From Streptomyces hyaluromycini (lineage in GTDB: Bacteria; Actinomycetota; Actinomycetes; Streptomycetales; Streptomycetaceae), in contig NZ_BCFL01000026.1 of NCBI RefSeq assembly GCF_002217755.1, positions 1-64,000 of the forward strand: a DNA stretch of 64,000 bases. Reading direction: 5' to 3'. Below the pieces are notes generated by a model. The model was not told the origin of the DNA and did no database searches. It saw only the letters and a program-made list of their open reading frames with translations. Position 1 is the stretch's first letter; every line of letters starts with the position of its first letter. The position numbers were made by a program, and so were the translations under genes. Positions 23,652-33,246 of this stretch are shown one piece after another.

Positions 23652-24028
23652 GTGAGCGCTCCTACCCTGTGCCTCACCCCCGCGCGTCGCCTCGCGACAG
23701 TCCTGACCGCCTCCACATCGGCTCTCGCGCCGACCGCGTGCGGTGTCATCGACGGCGTCGACGGAGGCGGACGCTCGGCCTCCCCGAAGAAGGTCGACAT
23801 CATCCTGGTGGACGCGCTGGACGCCGGCATCCCCGTCATCGCCTACGACCGCCTCGCGCAGGGCCCGATCGCCGCCTACGTCTCCCATGACAACGAACTC
23901 GTCGGCGAGGTCCAGGGCCGCGACATCCAGTTCGACGCGCCGACCCAGGACGCGGTCGACAGCCCGACCGAGAAGAGATCTGCACCGCGCAGTACGAGGC
24001 GGCCTGCGTCGCGATCGGCCTGAAGTAG
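23652..24028 (+). pseudogene. xylF-type sugar-binding lipoprotein remnant, internally deleted
   Basis: From a GTG start it encodes a signal-like region with a lipobox-like APTACG. It then passes directly to ALDAGIPVIAYDRLAQGP and IAAYVSHDNELVGEVQGR, the middle of D-xylose-type binding proteins. After a further gap it reaches DAVDSPTEK, where a frameshift near 23973 restores the C-terminal ICTAQYEAACVAIGLK in another frame. Intact family members are about 350 aa, so most of both lobes is missing. It follows the iolG remnant by under 50 bp and ends 275 bp before the intact sugar transporter operon. Confidence 0.8.
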
Positions 24029-24128
24029 CGGCCCCCTCCGCACGGTGACCGCCGGGCCGCCCACCCGGCCGACGGAATGTCGACTGTCGTGCCTGGCCGG
24101 AGGGAGCTTCCGCGACCGTACCTCTGCG

Positions 24129-24141
24129 CGAAAGTGTTTCG
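24129..24141. promoter_or_regulatory. LacI-type operator CGAAAGTGTTTCG
   Basis: Perfect palindrome CGAAA-N3-TTTCG, 163-175 bp upstream of the sugar-binding protein start. The identical 13-mer occurs at 33247-33259 before the GH93-like gene. The convergent LacI gene at 29814-30857 is the natural candidate regulator. Confidence 0.75.
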
Positions 24142-24230
24142 TAACCAAGAAATTTCCCCTTCTTGTCCCGGCTGTGAATTCCGTGCCAGTGTCCCGGTCC
24201 AGCAGGCAGGCAGTCCGCGGTGACGGCGTG

Positions 24231-24243
24231 CGAAAGGGTTTCG
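24231..24243. promoter_or_regulatory. LacI-type operator CGAAAGGGTTTCG
   Basis: Second CGAAA-N3-TTTCG palindrome, 102 bp from the first and 61-73 bp upstream of the ATG at 24304. The paired arrangement would allow looping or dual occupancy by a LacI-family dimer or tetramer. Confidence 0.75.
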
Positions 24244-24303
24244 TACCGGCCGCTCGACTGCCTGGCACATGAGTACGGCACGGCGAGAGACGAGAGGCAC
24301 ACC

Positions 24304-25641
24304 ATGCGCAGATTCCCTGGACCCGGAGCGAGGTACGCGAGCACGTCGAGAACGCGGCGCGGTATCGGTGTCGCGGTCACCTTGACGGCGGCCCTGAGCC
24401 TTGCCGCGTGCGGGACCTCGGGGCCTGCCGGATCGTCCGGGGGCTCGTCGTCGAAGGGCCTGACGATGTGGGCGCTCAACGACCAGACGATCCTGAAGGA
24501 TTCGGTGGACGCCTACAACAAGGACCACCCGGACGAGAAGATCACGCTGCGGCTGTTCGCCGGCGACGACTACAAGCAGAAGCTGCGCGTGGCCTTCGGC
24601 GCGAACCAGGCCCCCGACATCTTCTTCAGCTGGGGCGGCGGCGCGCTGGACGACTACGTCAAGGCCGGCAAGGTCGACACCCTCTCCGACGCCCAGGTGG
24701 ACCTGCTGCGGTTCACCCCGAGCGTCCTGAAGAGCGCCACCTTCGACGGCCAGGTCTACGGCGTGCCGGCCAACGGCCTCGCCCCGGTGGTCCTCTACTA
24801 CAACAAGAAGGTCTTCAAGGACGCGGGCGTAGAGGCCCCGAAGTCGTACGACGACCTGCTGACGGACGTCAAGAAGCTCAAGGGCGCCGGCGTCACGCCG
24901 ATATCCCTGGCGGCGAACTCCAAGTGGCCGACCCTGATGTACCTGGAGTACCTGCTGGACCGCGAGGGCGGCTCGGACGTGTTCGACGGGATCGCCTCGG
25001 GGAACGCGGCCGGCTGGAAGGACGCCTCGGTCACCGCGGCCAACACCCGCCTCCAGGAGCTCGCCAAGGCCGGCGCCTTCGGCGACAACGCCTCCTCCGT
25101 CAGCTACGACCAGGGCGCCTCCACGGCCCTGCTCTACACCGGCAAGGCCGGCATGGAGCTGATGGGCACCTGGGAGTACGCCAACCTGGTCAAGGCCGCA
25201 CCGGACTTCGTGAAGAAGGACCTCGGCTATGTCGCCTTCCCTTCCCTGTCCGGCGGCAAGGGCGACGCGAAGGACATCGTCGGCAACCCCTCCAACTTCC
25301 TGTCGCTGAACTCGAAGAGCAAGAACAAGTCCGCGGCGCTCACCTACTTCAAGAACTACGTCCTGAACGACTCCCAGGTCGACGCCTACCTGGCGGCCGG
25401 CAGCGTGCCCCCGGTCAACAAGCTGGACTCCAAGCTGGCGGCGGTGAAGTCGGCCGACGACAAGAAGTGGCTCACCTTCGTCTACGGCCTGGTGCAGAAC
25501 TCGCCGAACTTCCAGCTGTCCTGGGACCAGGCCCTGTCCTCCGACCAGGCCGACCCGCTGCTGACCAACGTGGACAAGTCGTTCCTGCGGCAGATCACTC
25601 CCGAGCAGTTCGGCACGAACATGAGCAAGGCGGCGCAGTAG
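24304..25641 (+). CDS. Sugar ABC transporter substrate-binding lipoprotein (CUT1 type)
   Basis: Extracellular solute-binding protein family 1 member, 445 aa. An Arg-rich start and hydrophobic stretch end at the lipobox LSLAAC (Cys36). Family segments include LTMWALNDQTILKDSVDAYNK, the binding-lobe FGANQAPDIFFSWGGGALDDYV, YGVPANGLAPVVLYYNKKVFKDAGV and LMGTWEYANLV. The ATG at 24304 follows GAGAGG and yields a standard signal peptide; the upstream ATG at 24220 would precede it with a polar tail. Two operators lie in the 180 bp before it. It works with the two permeases directly downstream, and presumably with a shared MsiK-type ATPase encoded elsewhere. Confidence 0.92.
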   Translation: MRRFPGPGARYASTSRTRRGIGVAVTLTAALSLAACGTSGPAGSSGGSSSKGLTMWALNDQTILKDSVDAYNKDHPDEKITLRLFAGDDYKQKLRVAFGANQAPDIFFSWGGGALDDYVKAGKVDTLSDAQVDLLRFTPSVLKSATFDGQVYGVPANGLAPVVLYYNKKVFKDAGVEAPKSYDDLLTDVKKLKGAGVTPISLAANSKWPTLMYLEYLLDREGGSDVFDGIASGNAAGWKDASVTAANTRLQELAKAGAFGDNASSVSYDQGASTALLYTGKAGMELMGTWEYANLVKAAPDFVKKDLGYVAFPSLSGGKGDAKDIVGNPSNFLSLNSKSKNKSAALTYFKNYVLNDSQVDAYLAAGSVPPVNKLDSKLAAVKSADDKKWLTFVYGLVQNSPNFQLSWDQALSSDQADPLLTNVDKSFLRQITPEQFGTNMSKAAQ

Positions 25642-26591
25642 TGACCACCGTGGTTCGTACGTCGCGGCCGGTCGCGTCCCACAGGGCGCGGCCGGGCACG
25701 GCCCGTGGTGGGCGCCGCCGCCGTTACAGCGGTCTGCTGATGGCCGCGCCCGCCCTGCTCCTGTTCGGCCTGTTCGGCCTGGTCCCGCTGGTCGGCGTGC
25801 TGGTGCTCAGCCTCGCCCGCTGGGACGGCCTCGGCTCGATCGGATGGGCCGGACTCACCAACTGGACCGGCGTCCTGACCGACGGCGCCACCTGGCAGGC
25901 GCTGTGGCTCACCCTCAAGGTGATGGTGGTCAGCTGGCTGGTCCAGACGCCCCTGGCCCTGGCGCTCGGCCTCTTCCAGGCTCCCCGTGGCCGGCTGCGG
26001 GCGCTCTTCGCCGTGCTGTGGTTCCTGCCGCTGCTGCTGTCCGCCGTGGCGATCGGTCTGACCTGGCAGGCCCTGCTCGACCCGTCCTTCGGCATCGGCG
26101 CCGCCCCCGGGCTGCACTGGCTGGCCAAGCCCCTGCTCGGCTCGCCCGACCTGGCGCTGTACACGGTGATCTTCGTGATCGCCTGGCAGTTCGTGCCGTT
26201 CCACGCGCTGCTCTACCAGGCAGGCGTGCGGCAGATCCCGGTGTCGCTCTACGAGGCCGCCGCCATCGACGGCGCCGGCCCCGTCACCCGGCTCCTGCGG
26301 ATCACCCTGCCGCAGCTGAAGTACACGTTCGTCACGTCGAGCACGCTCATGCTGGTGGGCTCGCTGACCTACTTCGACCTGATCTACGTGCTGTCCGGCG
26401 GCACCGGCGGTCCGGGCACCGCGACCCGGGTGCTGCCGCTGGCCATGTACATCACGGGCTTCCAGGTCCACGACATGGGCCGGGCCAGCGCGATCGCCAC
26501 ACTCCTGGTGGTCTTCGGCCTCGCGCTGTCGCTGTTGACCACCCGACTGTCCGGCTTCACCCGGATGGACAGCCAGCAGGAGGGCATGTGA
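25641..26591 (+). CDS. Sugar ABC transporter permease (CUT1, MalF-like)
   Basis: Inner-membrane permease of 316 aa. A basic N-terminal tail precedes the first helix LLMAAPALLLFGLFGLVPLVGVLVLSL. The cytoplasmic EAA loop VSLYEAAAIDGAGPVTRLLRITLPQL is canonical for CUT1 permeases. The GTG start at 25641 shares its G with the TAG stop of the binding protein, and the gene ends in a 4-nt overlap with the next permease, so all three subunits are coupled. Confidence 0.9.
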   Translation: MTTVVRTSRPVASHRARPGTARGGRRRRYSGLLMAAPALLLFGLFGLVPLVGVLVLSLARWDGLGSIGWAGLTNWTGVLTDGATWQALWLTLKVMVVSWLVQTPLALALGLFQAPRGRLRALFAVLWFLPLLLSAVAIGLTWQALLDPSFGIGAAPGLHWLAKPLLGSPDLALYTVIFVIAWQFVPFHALLYQAGVRQIPVSLYEAAAIDGAGPVTRLLRITLPQLKYTFVTSSTLMLVGSLTYFDLIYVLSGGTGGPGTATRVLPLAMYITGFQVHDMGRASAIATLLVVFGLALSLLTTRLSGFTRMDSQQEGM

Positions 26592-27418
26592 GCACCGTCG
26601 TCGCGACCCTGCGCCGTACCGCCACCGGCGGCGCCACCCTGGTGTGGACCGCGCTGGTCGTCGTACCCCTGTACTGGGTGATCGTGACCAGCCTCCGCGG
26701 CCAGGCCGACTTCACCACGGGCAACCCCCTGGCGCTGCCCGGCCACCCGACCCTGGACAACTACCGGACCGTCCTCGACGGCGACTTCACGACCTACCTG
26801 CTCAACAGCGTGATCGTCACCGTCGCCACGGTCGCGATCGTCATGGTCGTCGCCCTGATGGCCGCGTTCTCGATCGTCCGCTACACCAACCCCTGGTCCC
26901 GGCTGACCTTCCGCCTCTACCTCCTGGGCCTGGCGATCCCCCTCCAGGCGGTCATCATCCCGGTGTACCTGCTGATCATCCGGCTCCACATGTACGACAG
27001 CCTGCTCGCGATCGTCCTGCCGTCGGCGGCGTTCGCGCTGCCGGTCACCGTGATGATCCTGGTCAGCTTCCTGCGCGACGTGCCGCGTTCGCTGTTCGAG
27101 GCGATGGTCGTCGACGGCGCGGGCGACTGGCGCATGCTGTTCTCCCTCGCGGCACCGATGGCCCGCCCCGCCCTGGTGACGGTCGCGGTCTACGACGGCC
27201 TCCAGGTCTGGAACGGCTTCCTCTTCCCGCTGATCCTCACCCAGAGCGGCGACAAGGCCGTCCTGCCCCTGGCCCTCACGCTCTACCGAGGCCAGTTCGG
27301 CATCAACGTGCCCGCGACCATGGCCGCCGTCGTCCTCTCCACCCTTCCCATGCTGGTCGTGTTCGTCCTCGCCAGGCGCCAGCTGGTCGCCGGACTCACC
27401 GCCGGATTCTCCAAGTAG
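26588..27418 (+). CDS. Sugar ABC transporter permease (CUT1, MalG-like)
   Basis: Second inner-membrane permease, 276 aa. Helix 1 is LVWTALVVVPLYWVIVTSLRG and is followed by the MalG-type extracytoplasmic segment PTLDNYRTVLDGDFTTYLLNSVIVT. The EAA loop appears as RSLFEAMVVDGAGDWRMLFSLAAPMARPALV. The start GTG at 26588 overlaps the previous stop as GTGA. An 85-bp gap precedes the GH3 gene, which is probably cotranscribed. Confidence 0.9.
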   Translation: MSTVVATLRRTATGGATLVWTALVVVPLYWVIVTSLRGQADFTTGNPLALPGHPTLDNYRTVLDGDFTTYLLNSVIVTVATVAIVMVVALMAAFSIVRYTNPWSRLTFRLYLLGLAIPLQAVIIPVYLLIIRLHMYDSLLAIVLPSAAFALPVTVMILVSFLRDVPRSLFEAMVVDGAGDWRMLFSLAAPMARPALVTVAVYDGLQVWNGFLFPLILTQSGDKAVLPLALTLYRGQFGINVPATMAAVVLSTLPMLVVFVLARRQLVAGLTAGFSK

Positions 27419-27503
27419 CAGACGCCTGGAGGGAATCGGCCGGGGCGACGAAGCCGCCGGCCGCCCTCGGCATGCCCTGAACAACCCCCACGAGGAGTCG
27501 TGA

Positions 27504-29851
27504 ATGACGACCACCACGCCGGACCACGCAGATCTCTCCCCGGCGGACGACGACCGTCCCTGGTCCGACCCCGCCCGCCCGGTCGAGGAACGCGTCGAGG
27601 CACTGCTGGCGAGACTCACCCTGGAGGAGAAGGTCGCCCAGCTCGGCAGCGCCTGGGAGGACGTCGAACCGGCCGGCCCCGAGGTCGCCCCCGGCACCAA
27701 CCTGTTCGGCCGGGTCGGCGACCTCGACGAGACCGCCCGGCACGGCCTCGGCCAGCTCACCCGCCCCTACGGGACGCTGCCCCGCCCCGCCCTGGAACAC
27801 GCCCGCCTGCTGGCCGAGCGCCAGCGGCAGATCATCGCGCAGAGCCGCTTCGCCATCCCGGCGATGGCCCACGACGAGTGCCTCACCGGCTTCACCGCCT
27901 ACGGCGCCACCATCTACCCCACCTCGCTCGGCATGGCGGCCACCTTCGACCCCGCCCTGATCCGCCGGGTCGGCGCCGCCATCGGCGCCGACATGGCCGC
28001 GGCCGGTGTCCACCAGGGCCTCGCCCCGGTCGTCGACGTCATCCGCGACTACCGCTGGGGCCGCTGCGAGGAGACGTACGGCGAGGACCCGTACCTGGCC
28101 GGCGAGATGGGCGAGGCCTACGTCCTGGGCCTGCAGAGCGCCGGGGTGTACGCCACCCTCAAGCACTTCGCCGGCTACTCGGCCTCCATGGGAGGCCGCA
28201 ACCACGCCCCCGTGGGCATGGGCCGGCGCGAGCTCACCGATGTCATCCTGCCGCCCTTCGAGAGGGCCGTCGCCGCCGGCGTGGGCTCGGTGATGAACTC
28301 CTACGCCGAGATCGACGGCGAGGCCCCGGCCGCGAGCCGCCGGCTGCTGACCGGCGTGCTGCGCGACCAGTGGGGCTTCGAGGGCACCGTCGTCTCCGAC
28401 TACTGGTCGCTGCCGTTCCTGGTGAACGCGCACCGGGTGGCCGCCGACCTGTCGGCCGCCGGAGCGCTGGGCCTGGCGGCGGGACTGGACGTCGAACTCC
28501 CGGACCAGCGCGGCTTCGGCCCGGCCCTGGTCGAGGCGGTACGGCGCTCCGAGGTCACCGAGGCCGACGTCGACCGGGCGGTACGCCGGGTGCTGCGGCA
28601 GAAGGTCGCGCTCGGGCTGCTCGACCCCGACTGGAGCCCCGAGCCGCCCGCTCTGCGCGCCGGCGAACTGGAGCTGGACAAGCCGGTGAACCGGCAACTC
28701 GCCCACGCCGTCGCCCAGTCGAGCGCGGTCCTGCTGTCCAACTCCGACGGCCTGCCGCTCCCCTCGGCCGGCCGAATCGCCCTGATCGGCCCGTGCGCCG
28801 ACGACGTCCGCACGATGTTCGGCTGCTACAGCTTCCCCAACCACGTCCTCGCCGACCGCACGACCTCGGCAACGGGGTGGGGGCGCTGTCGCTGCGCACT
28901 GCGCTCGCCGCCGAACTGCCCGACGTGGACTGGGTGTTCGAGCAGGGCTGCCCGATCCGAGAGGAGGACCGGTCCGGCGTTGCGGCGGCGGTGGCCGCGA
29001 GCCTCGCGGCCGACGTGACCGTCCTGGTCGTCGGCGACAAGGCCGGCATGTTCGGTATCGGTACGTCCGGCGAGGGCTGTGACGTGGAGGACCTTCGGCT
29101 CCCCGGCGTGCAGGAGGAGCTGGTCGAGGCGGTGCTCGCGACGGACCGGCCGGTGGTGCTGGTGGTCAGCAGCGGGCGGCCGTACGCCGTGGGGCGGTTC
29201 GCGGCCGATGCGGCGGCCATGGTGCAGGTCTTCCTGCCGGGGGAGGAGGGCGGCCGCGCGGTCGCCGGACTCCTCTCCGGCGCCGCGAACTTCAGCGGCA
29301 GGCTGCCGGTCCAGATCCCCAACTCGCCCGCCGGGCAGCCGTACACCTACCTCCACCCGCCGCTGGGCGACCGGCAGAGCTGGCTGTCCAACCTGGATCC
29401 GACGCCCGCGTTCCCCTTCGGGCACGGGCTGTCGTACACGACGTTCGAGATCGACGGGCTGGCGGCCGATCGTGAACTGGTGCCCACCGACGGCCGGTTC
29501 ACGGTCTCGGTGCGGGTGCGGAACACCGGTGCCGTGTCCGGTGCCGAGACGGTCCAGCTGTACTTCACCGACCCCGTCGCCCAGGTCACCCGGCCGGTGC
29601 GGGCCCTGCTGGCGTACGCCAAGGTGCCGCGGGAACCGGGGGAGGAGACGACCGTCCGCTTCGACGTCCACACCGACCGGCTGGCCTTCACCGGCCTGGA
29701 CGGCCACCGGATCGTCGAGCCGGGCGAGATCCTGCTGTACGCGGGTTCCTCCAGCCGTACCACGCCGAACGAACTGAGCGTTCAACTGGTCGGTGAGCAG
29801 CGTGACGCCACGGTCATTCGGCATCACGGAGTGCCGGTGGCGCTGACGTAG
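27504..29851 (+). pseudogene. Glycoside hydrolase family 3 enzyme interrupted by an apparent 1-nt frameshift
   Basis: GH3 beta-glycosidase, about 782 residues if restored. The first frame (27504 to about 28858) carries the TIM-barrel domain from PVEERVEALLARLTLEEKVAQLG to the nucleophile Asp in GTVVSDYWSL, then VLLSNSDGLPLPSAGRIALIGPCAD. The second frame continues from about 28858 with DLGNGVGALSLRTALAAELPDVD, the C-terminal domain VLVVGDKAGMFGIGTSGEGCD, and a fibronectin-III-like end (ETVQLYFTDPVAQVTRP). Inserting one base near 28858 (CCGCAC to CCGCCAC) would give ADRHDLGNGV and restore the frame. Both halves look well conserved, so this may be a recent mutation or a sequencing error. The ATG follows GAGGAG. 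It would hydrolyse the imported oligosaccharide in the cytoplasm. Confidence 0.85.
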
Positions 29852-30857
29852 AGGTCCGCAGGACCAGCTCCGTGGCGAGTTCGATGCGCAGGGAGGCGGG
29901 CGGGCGGCCCTCGGCCACCGCCAGCAGCACCCGGGTCGCCTCCCGCCCCAGCTCCTCGAACGGCTGGCGTACCGCGCTGAGCGGCGGGGACGCCATCGCC
30001 GCCACCAGGGTGTCGTCGAAGGACATCACCGCGAGGCCGTCCGGCACACGCAGTCCGTGCTGCCGGGCGGCCTCCAGCACGCCCAGCGCCTGTGCGTCGC
30101 TGGCCGCGAAGATCGCCGTCGGGGGGCGCTCGCCGCGCAGGATGTGCCGGCTCGCGCTGAGCGCCTCGTCGTAGTCGAAGTCGGTGGAGCGCACGATCGC
30201 CGGGTCGTAGTCGATCCCGGCCTCCTCCAGCGCGGCCCGGTAGCCGTGCAGCCGCGCCGAGCCGGCCAGTGAGTGGGAGCGGCCCGCGACCATGCCGATA
30301 CGGGTGTGGCCGAGGCCGAGGAGATGCTGCACGGCCTCCCGGGCGCCGCTCCAGTTCGTCACACCGATGCTCGGGATGTCGGCCGACGGCGCACTCAGCG
30401 GGTCCACCAGCACCACCGGGAGATGCTGCTCGACGATCCGCCGCTGGTCCTCCTCGGACAGCATCGAGATCACGATGACCAGCCCGGCGGCACCGAGCGC
30501 CACGCACTCCTCCAGCCACTGGGCGATGGACCGCCGGTTCGTCGTCCCGGTCACCACGTTGACGCCCAGCTCGCCGGCGGCGTCCACGATCCCGCGCACC
30601 ACCTCCAGCGTGTACGGGCCCGACAGGTCCCGGAAGACGGCGATGATCTGCTGTGACGCCGTGGTCTCCTGGTCCCACGGGCGGACGTACCCGTACCGGT
30701 CCAGCAGTTCCTCGACCCGGGTCCGGGTCTTCGCGCCCACGTCGCGGCGCCGGTGCACCACCTTGGACACCGTGCTGAGCGACACGCCCGCCTCCTGGGC
30801 GATGCTCGTCAGCACGCCGTACTGCGCGTCCAGCTGTCCCTTGTCCTGAACGGTCAC
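29814..30857 (-). CDS. LacI family transcriptional regulator
   Basis: Repressor of 347 aa. The N-terminal helix-turn-helix is LTSIAQEAGVSLSTVSKVVHRRRDVG, preceded by an atypically long lead of about 15 residues. The sugar-binding core has IIAVFRDLSGPYTLEVVRGIVDAAG, VTNWSGAREAVQHLLGLGHTRIGMVAG and PTAIFAASDAQALGVLEAA. It is convergent with GH3 and overlaps it by 38 bp. The GTG at 30857 is chosen because the frame further upstream enters a terminator hairpin; the RBS (GAGGG) is close. Three CGAAAGKGTTTCG palindromes flanking this region are the likely targets. Effector is probably an arabino- or xylo-oligosaccharide (inference). Confidence 0.9.
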   Translation of the reverse strand: MTVQDKGQLDAQYGVLTSIAQEAGVSLSTVSKVVHRRRDVGAKTRTRVEELLDRYGYVRPWDQETTASQQIIAVFRDLSGPYTLEVVRGIVDAAGELGVNVVTGTTNRRSIAQWLEECVALGAAGLVIVISMLSEEDQRRIVEQHLPVVLVDPLSAPSADIPSIGVTNWSGAREAVQHLLGLGHTRIGMVAGRSHSLAGSARLHGYRAALEEAGIDYDPAIVRSTDFDYDEALSASRHILRGERPPTAIFAASDAQALGVLEAARQHGLRVPDGLAVMSFDDTLVAAMASPPLSAVRQPFEELGREATRVLLAVAEGRPPASLRIELATELVLRTSTSAPPALRDAE

Positions 30858-30909
30858 TGCCCTCGTTCTCCCACCGGCCCCTGACCTGGCACTCCTGCGC
30901 AAGCCAACC

Positions 30910-30948
30910 GCAGCGGGTGCCGGCATACAACCCTCCGGCACCCGCTGC
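30910..30948. terminator. Hairpin terminator downstream of the first GH93-like gene
   Basis: GCAGCGGGTGCCGG at 30910-30923 pairs perfectly with CCGGCACCCGCTGC at 30935-30948 (14-bp stem, 11-nt loop). It lies 9 bp past the stop of the GH93-like gene and before the LacI start, separating the two minus-strand genes. Confidence 0.8.
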
Positions 30949-30956
30949 TGTGACTA

Positions 30957-33149
30957 CTAGCTCCTGCTCCACTGCTGGGTGGCGGTCCCGAGGCCGGTCC
31001 ACAGCTCGACCTTCGAGCCGTTCGCCGTGCCCCAGTTGGTGACGTCGATGACCAGTCCGTTCGATCGGTTGACGATGGTCTTGTCCAGGCGGAACGACCA
31101 CTTCTGGCTGCTCTTGCCGTTGCAGGCCCACAGGATCAGCTGGGTGCCCGCCGTGGTGCCGTCGCCGTTCGCGGCCAGGCACTTCCCGGAGATCCGCAGC
31201 TCGCCCGCGGCGGTCTGGGTGATGGTCTGGTTGGCGTTGCCCGAGCAGTCGTAGATCTGCACCTGGACACCGGTCGCGCCGTTCGGGACGTCGAGGCAGC
31301 GACCGGAGTACGCGCCCTTCAGCGTGAACGTCGAGTCCGTGGGCAGCGGATCCTGGACCAGCTGCCAGTCCTGCGAGCCGTCATCGGTCGACGCGGCCAC
31401 GGTGACGGAGCCGCCCGCGGTCGCGCCCGTCATGTAGAAGCCCGTGTTGAGCACCGAGCGGAGCTTGTAGTAGCCGCTGGTCGAAGAGGCGACCAGGGTC
31501 CACTGCTTGTCGGTGGCGCCGTCGTCGACCCACTGGGCCAGCTTCTGCCCGGCCGTCGCACTGCCCGTCCAGATGGCGACCGAGCGGCCGCCGGCCTTGT
31601 TGAGCAGGGTGATGTTGGAGCCCTTGGCCGTGGTGTGCCAGCGCTGGGTGTCGTCAGAGGCGCTCACGGCGCTCGTGACCAGGTCGGGGACGTTGCCGGT
31701 GAGGTTGGCGTCCTGCGTCTTGCCGGAGGCGGGGGCGAGCGCCTGACCGGTCAGCCGGTTGACGAGGGTGTAGTAGGCACCGTCGGACCGGCCGAGATCG
31801 ACCTCGGCGTACTTCACCGGGCCGACGCTCGTGCCGCTCCAGGACGCCTGGAGGACCAGCACGCGTCCGGTCCCGTCGACGTACTGGAGGTCGCGGCTGT
31901 ACCCGGCGGCGATCGGCGTCTGGTACTGCTTCCAGGTGCCGGTGCTCAGTCCCGACTCGTTCACCCACACGCTCCCGCTGCCGGCCGCGTTGTAGACGAT
32001 CCGGCCGTCGGGCATCGGGAGGAGTACCGGACTGCCGCCCGTCGCCAGGGTGCTGCCCCCTGAGGGCACCGGCAGCGAGGTGATCGCCGCGTCCGTGCCC
32101 GCGTAGAACTTGGTCGGGTCGTCCGCGATCCGGTACCGGACGTTGGTCCCGCCGCCCCAGTACTCGTACGTCATGATCCACTTGCCGTCGGTGGTGGGCG
32201 CGACGGTCGTCATGCCGGGGCGTCCGCCGCCGATCTCCGTCTTGCCGCTGCCCATGTCCACGGTCGAGCCGGGCACGTCGACGACCGGACTGCTCCAGGC
32301 CGACGTGCTGGTGCCGTCCCACGTCCGGTGCATCAGGACCTGGCCGCCGGAGTCCGTCGCCGTGTCGTTGGCGGTGTCGAGGGTCGGGGCTCCGGTGCTC
32401 GTGTTGTAGCCCGTGTAGTCGTTCTCGTCGGAGTAGTAGGCGATCAGCTGTCCGTTGTGAGCCAGCAGATGCGGCTCCCACACCGGGTCGACCTGCTTGT
32501 ACGTATTGGCGGTCGAGGTGCGGCCCAGGCTGCCCGCACTACCGCCCTGCCAGCCGCCGGCGGCGATGATGTTCTGGAAACTCCAGGTCGCCCCGTCATC
32601 GGTGCTGGAGTACAGGGCCAGCGACACGTTCTTGCGGTCGCCGTCGCTGGTCGGCGTCCAGCTGGAATTCGCCGCCTTCTGCTCCTGGTAGTAGGAGTCG
32701 TCCCCCGAGACGATGCTCGCGAGAAGGAGCGTGCCCGCGCTCAGATTCCCGACGCTCTGCGGAAGAACATAGAGATACGGGTTCGTCCAGTTGCTCGTGT
32801 ATTTCGCGTACGCGGAGTCGGTGGACAGATAGGCGGGCGCTTTCACATCGGAGAGCTTCGCCCAGGTCGTGCCGTCGTCGTCGCTCTTGTAGATGGGCAT
32901 CGTCTGCCCCACCGGAGCGGTCTCGCTGTCCTCGAAGGTCGCCACGATGCGCCCGCTGGGCAGCTGGGCCGACTTCGGGTAGAGCACGCAGGGACTCTTG
33001 TTGCAGGCAGCGGAATTCGTCGCCGTATAGAGGTTCGCGGGGCTCGGCTGGTATGCCGACGCACCCGTCGCGGCGGCGATGGTGAATGCAACACCGATGC
33101 CCGCGGCTGCTACTGCCCCGAGCACCTTTTGTATCAGATGACGTCTCAA
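30957..33149 (-). CDS. Secreted GH93-like exo-arabinanase with ricin-type lectin modules
   Basis: Secreted protein of about 730 aa. The Sec signal (IQKVLGAVAAAGIGVAFTIAAATGASA) is followed by a six-bladed propeller of the sialidase/GH93 type with Asp-box motifs SDDDGTTWAKL and STDDGATW. GH93 enzymes are exo-alpha-1,5-L-arabinanases releasing arabinobiose from arabinan. Residues about 425-600 form a lectin-like part (NRLTGQALAPASGKT, AIWTGSATAGQKLAQWVDD), and about 605-730 a ricin-B/CBM13 module with RCLDVPNG, CLAANGDG, SQKWSF and TQQWSRS. The start is TTG at 33149 after AAAGGA; the frame is open far upstream without a plausible start. An operator lies about 100 bp upstream. The enzyme at 47247-49052 is a paralogue lacking the last module. 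Confidence 0.85.
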   Translation of the reverse strand: MRRHLIQKVLGAVAAAGIGVAFTIAAATGASAYQPSPANLYTATNSAACNKSPCVLYPKSAQLPSGRIVATFEDSETAPVGQTMPIYKSDDDGTTWAKLSDVKAPAYLSTDSAYAKYTSNWTNPYLYVLPQSVGNLSAGTLLLASIVSGDDSYYQEQKAANSSWTPTSDGDRKNVSLALYSSTDDGATWSFQNIIAAGGWQGGSAGSLGRTSTANTYKQVDPVWEPHLLAHNGQLIAYYSDENDYTGYNTSTGAPTLDTANDTATDSGGQVLMHRTWDGTSTSAWSSPVVDVPGSTVDMGSGKTEIGGGRPGMTTVAPTTDGKWIMTYEYWGGGTNVRYRIADDPTKFYAGTDAAITSLPVPSGGSTLATGGSPVLLPMPDGRIVYNAAGSGSVWVNESGLSTGTWKQYQTPIAAGYSRDLQYVDGTGRVLVLQASWSGTSVGPVKYAEVDLGRSDGAYYTLVNRLTGQALAPASGKTQDANLTGNVPDLVTSAVSASDDTQRWHTTAKGSNITLLNKAGGRSVAIWTGSATAGQKLAQWVDDGATDKQWTLVASSTSGYYKLRSVLNTGFYMTGATAGGSVTVAASTDDGSQDWQLVQDPLPTDSTFTLKGAYSGRCLDVPNGATGVQVQIYDCSGNANQTITQTAAGELRISGKCLAANGDGTTAGTQLILWACNGKSSQKWSFRLDKTIVNRSNGLVIDVTNWGTANGSKVELWTGLGTATQQWSRS

Positions 33150-33246
33150 CTCGGTTCCTTTGAGCGGTTCCTCTGGGGGGAATGAGCGGAACGGAAATGT
33201 GAGGACAGTATTGGGATACGGCGGCGGCGTGTCACGAGCAGGTTTC

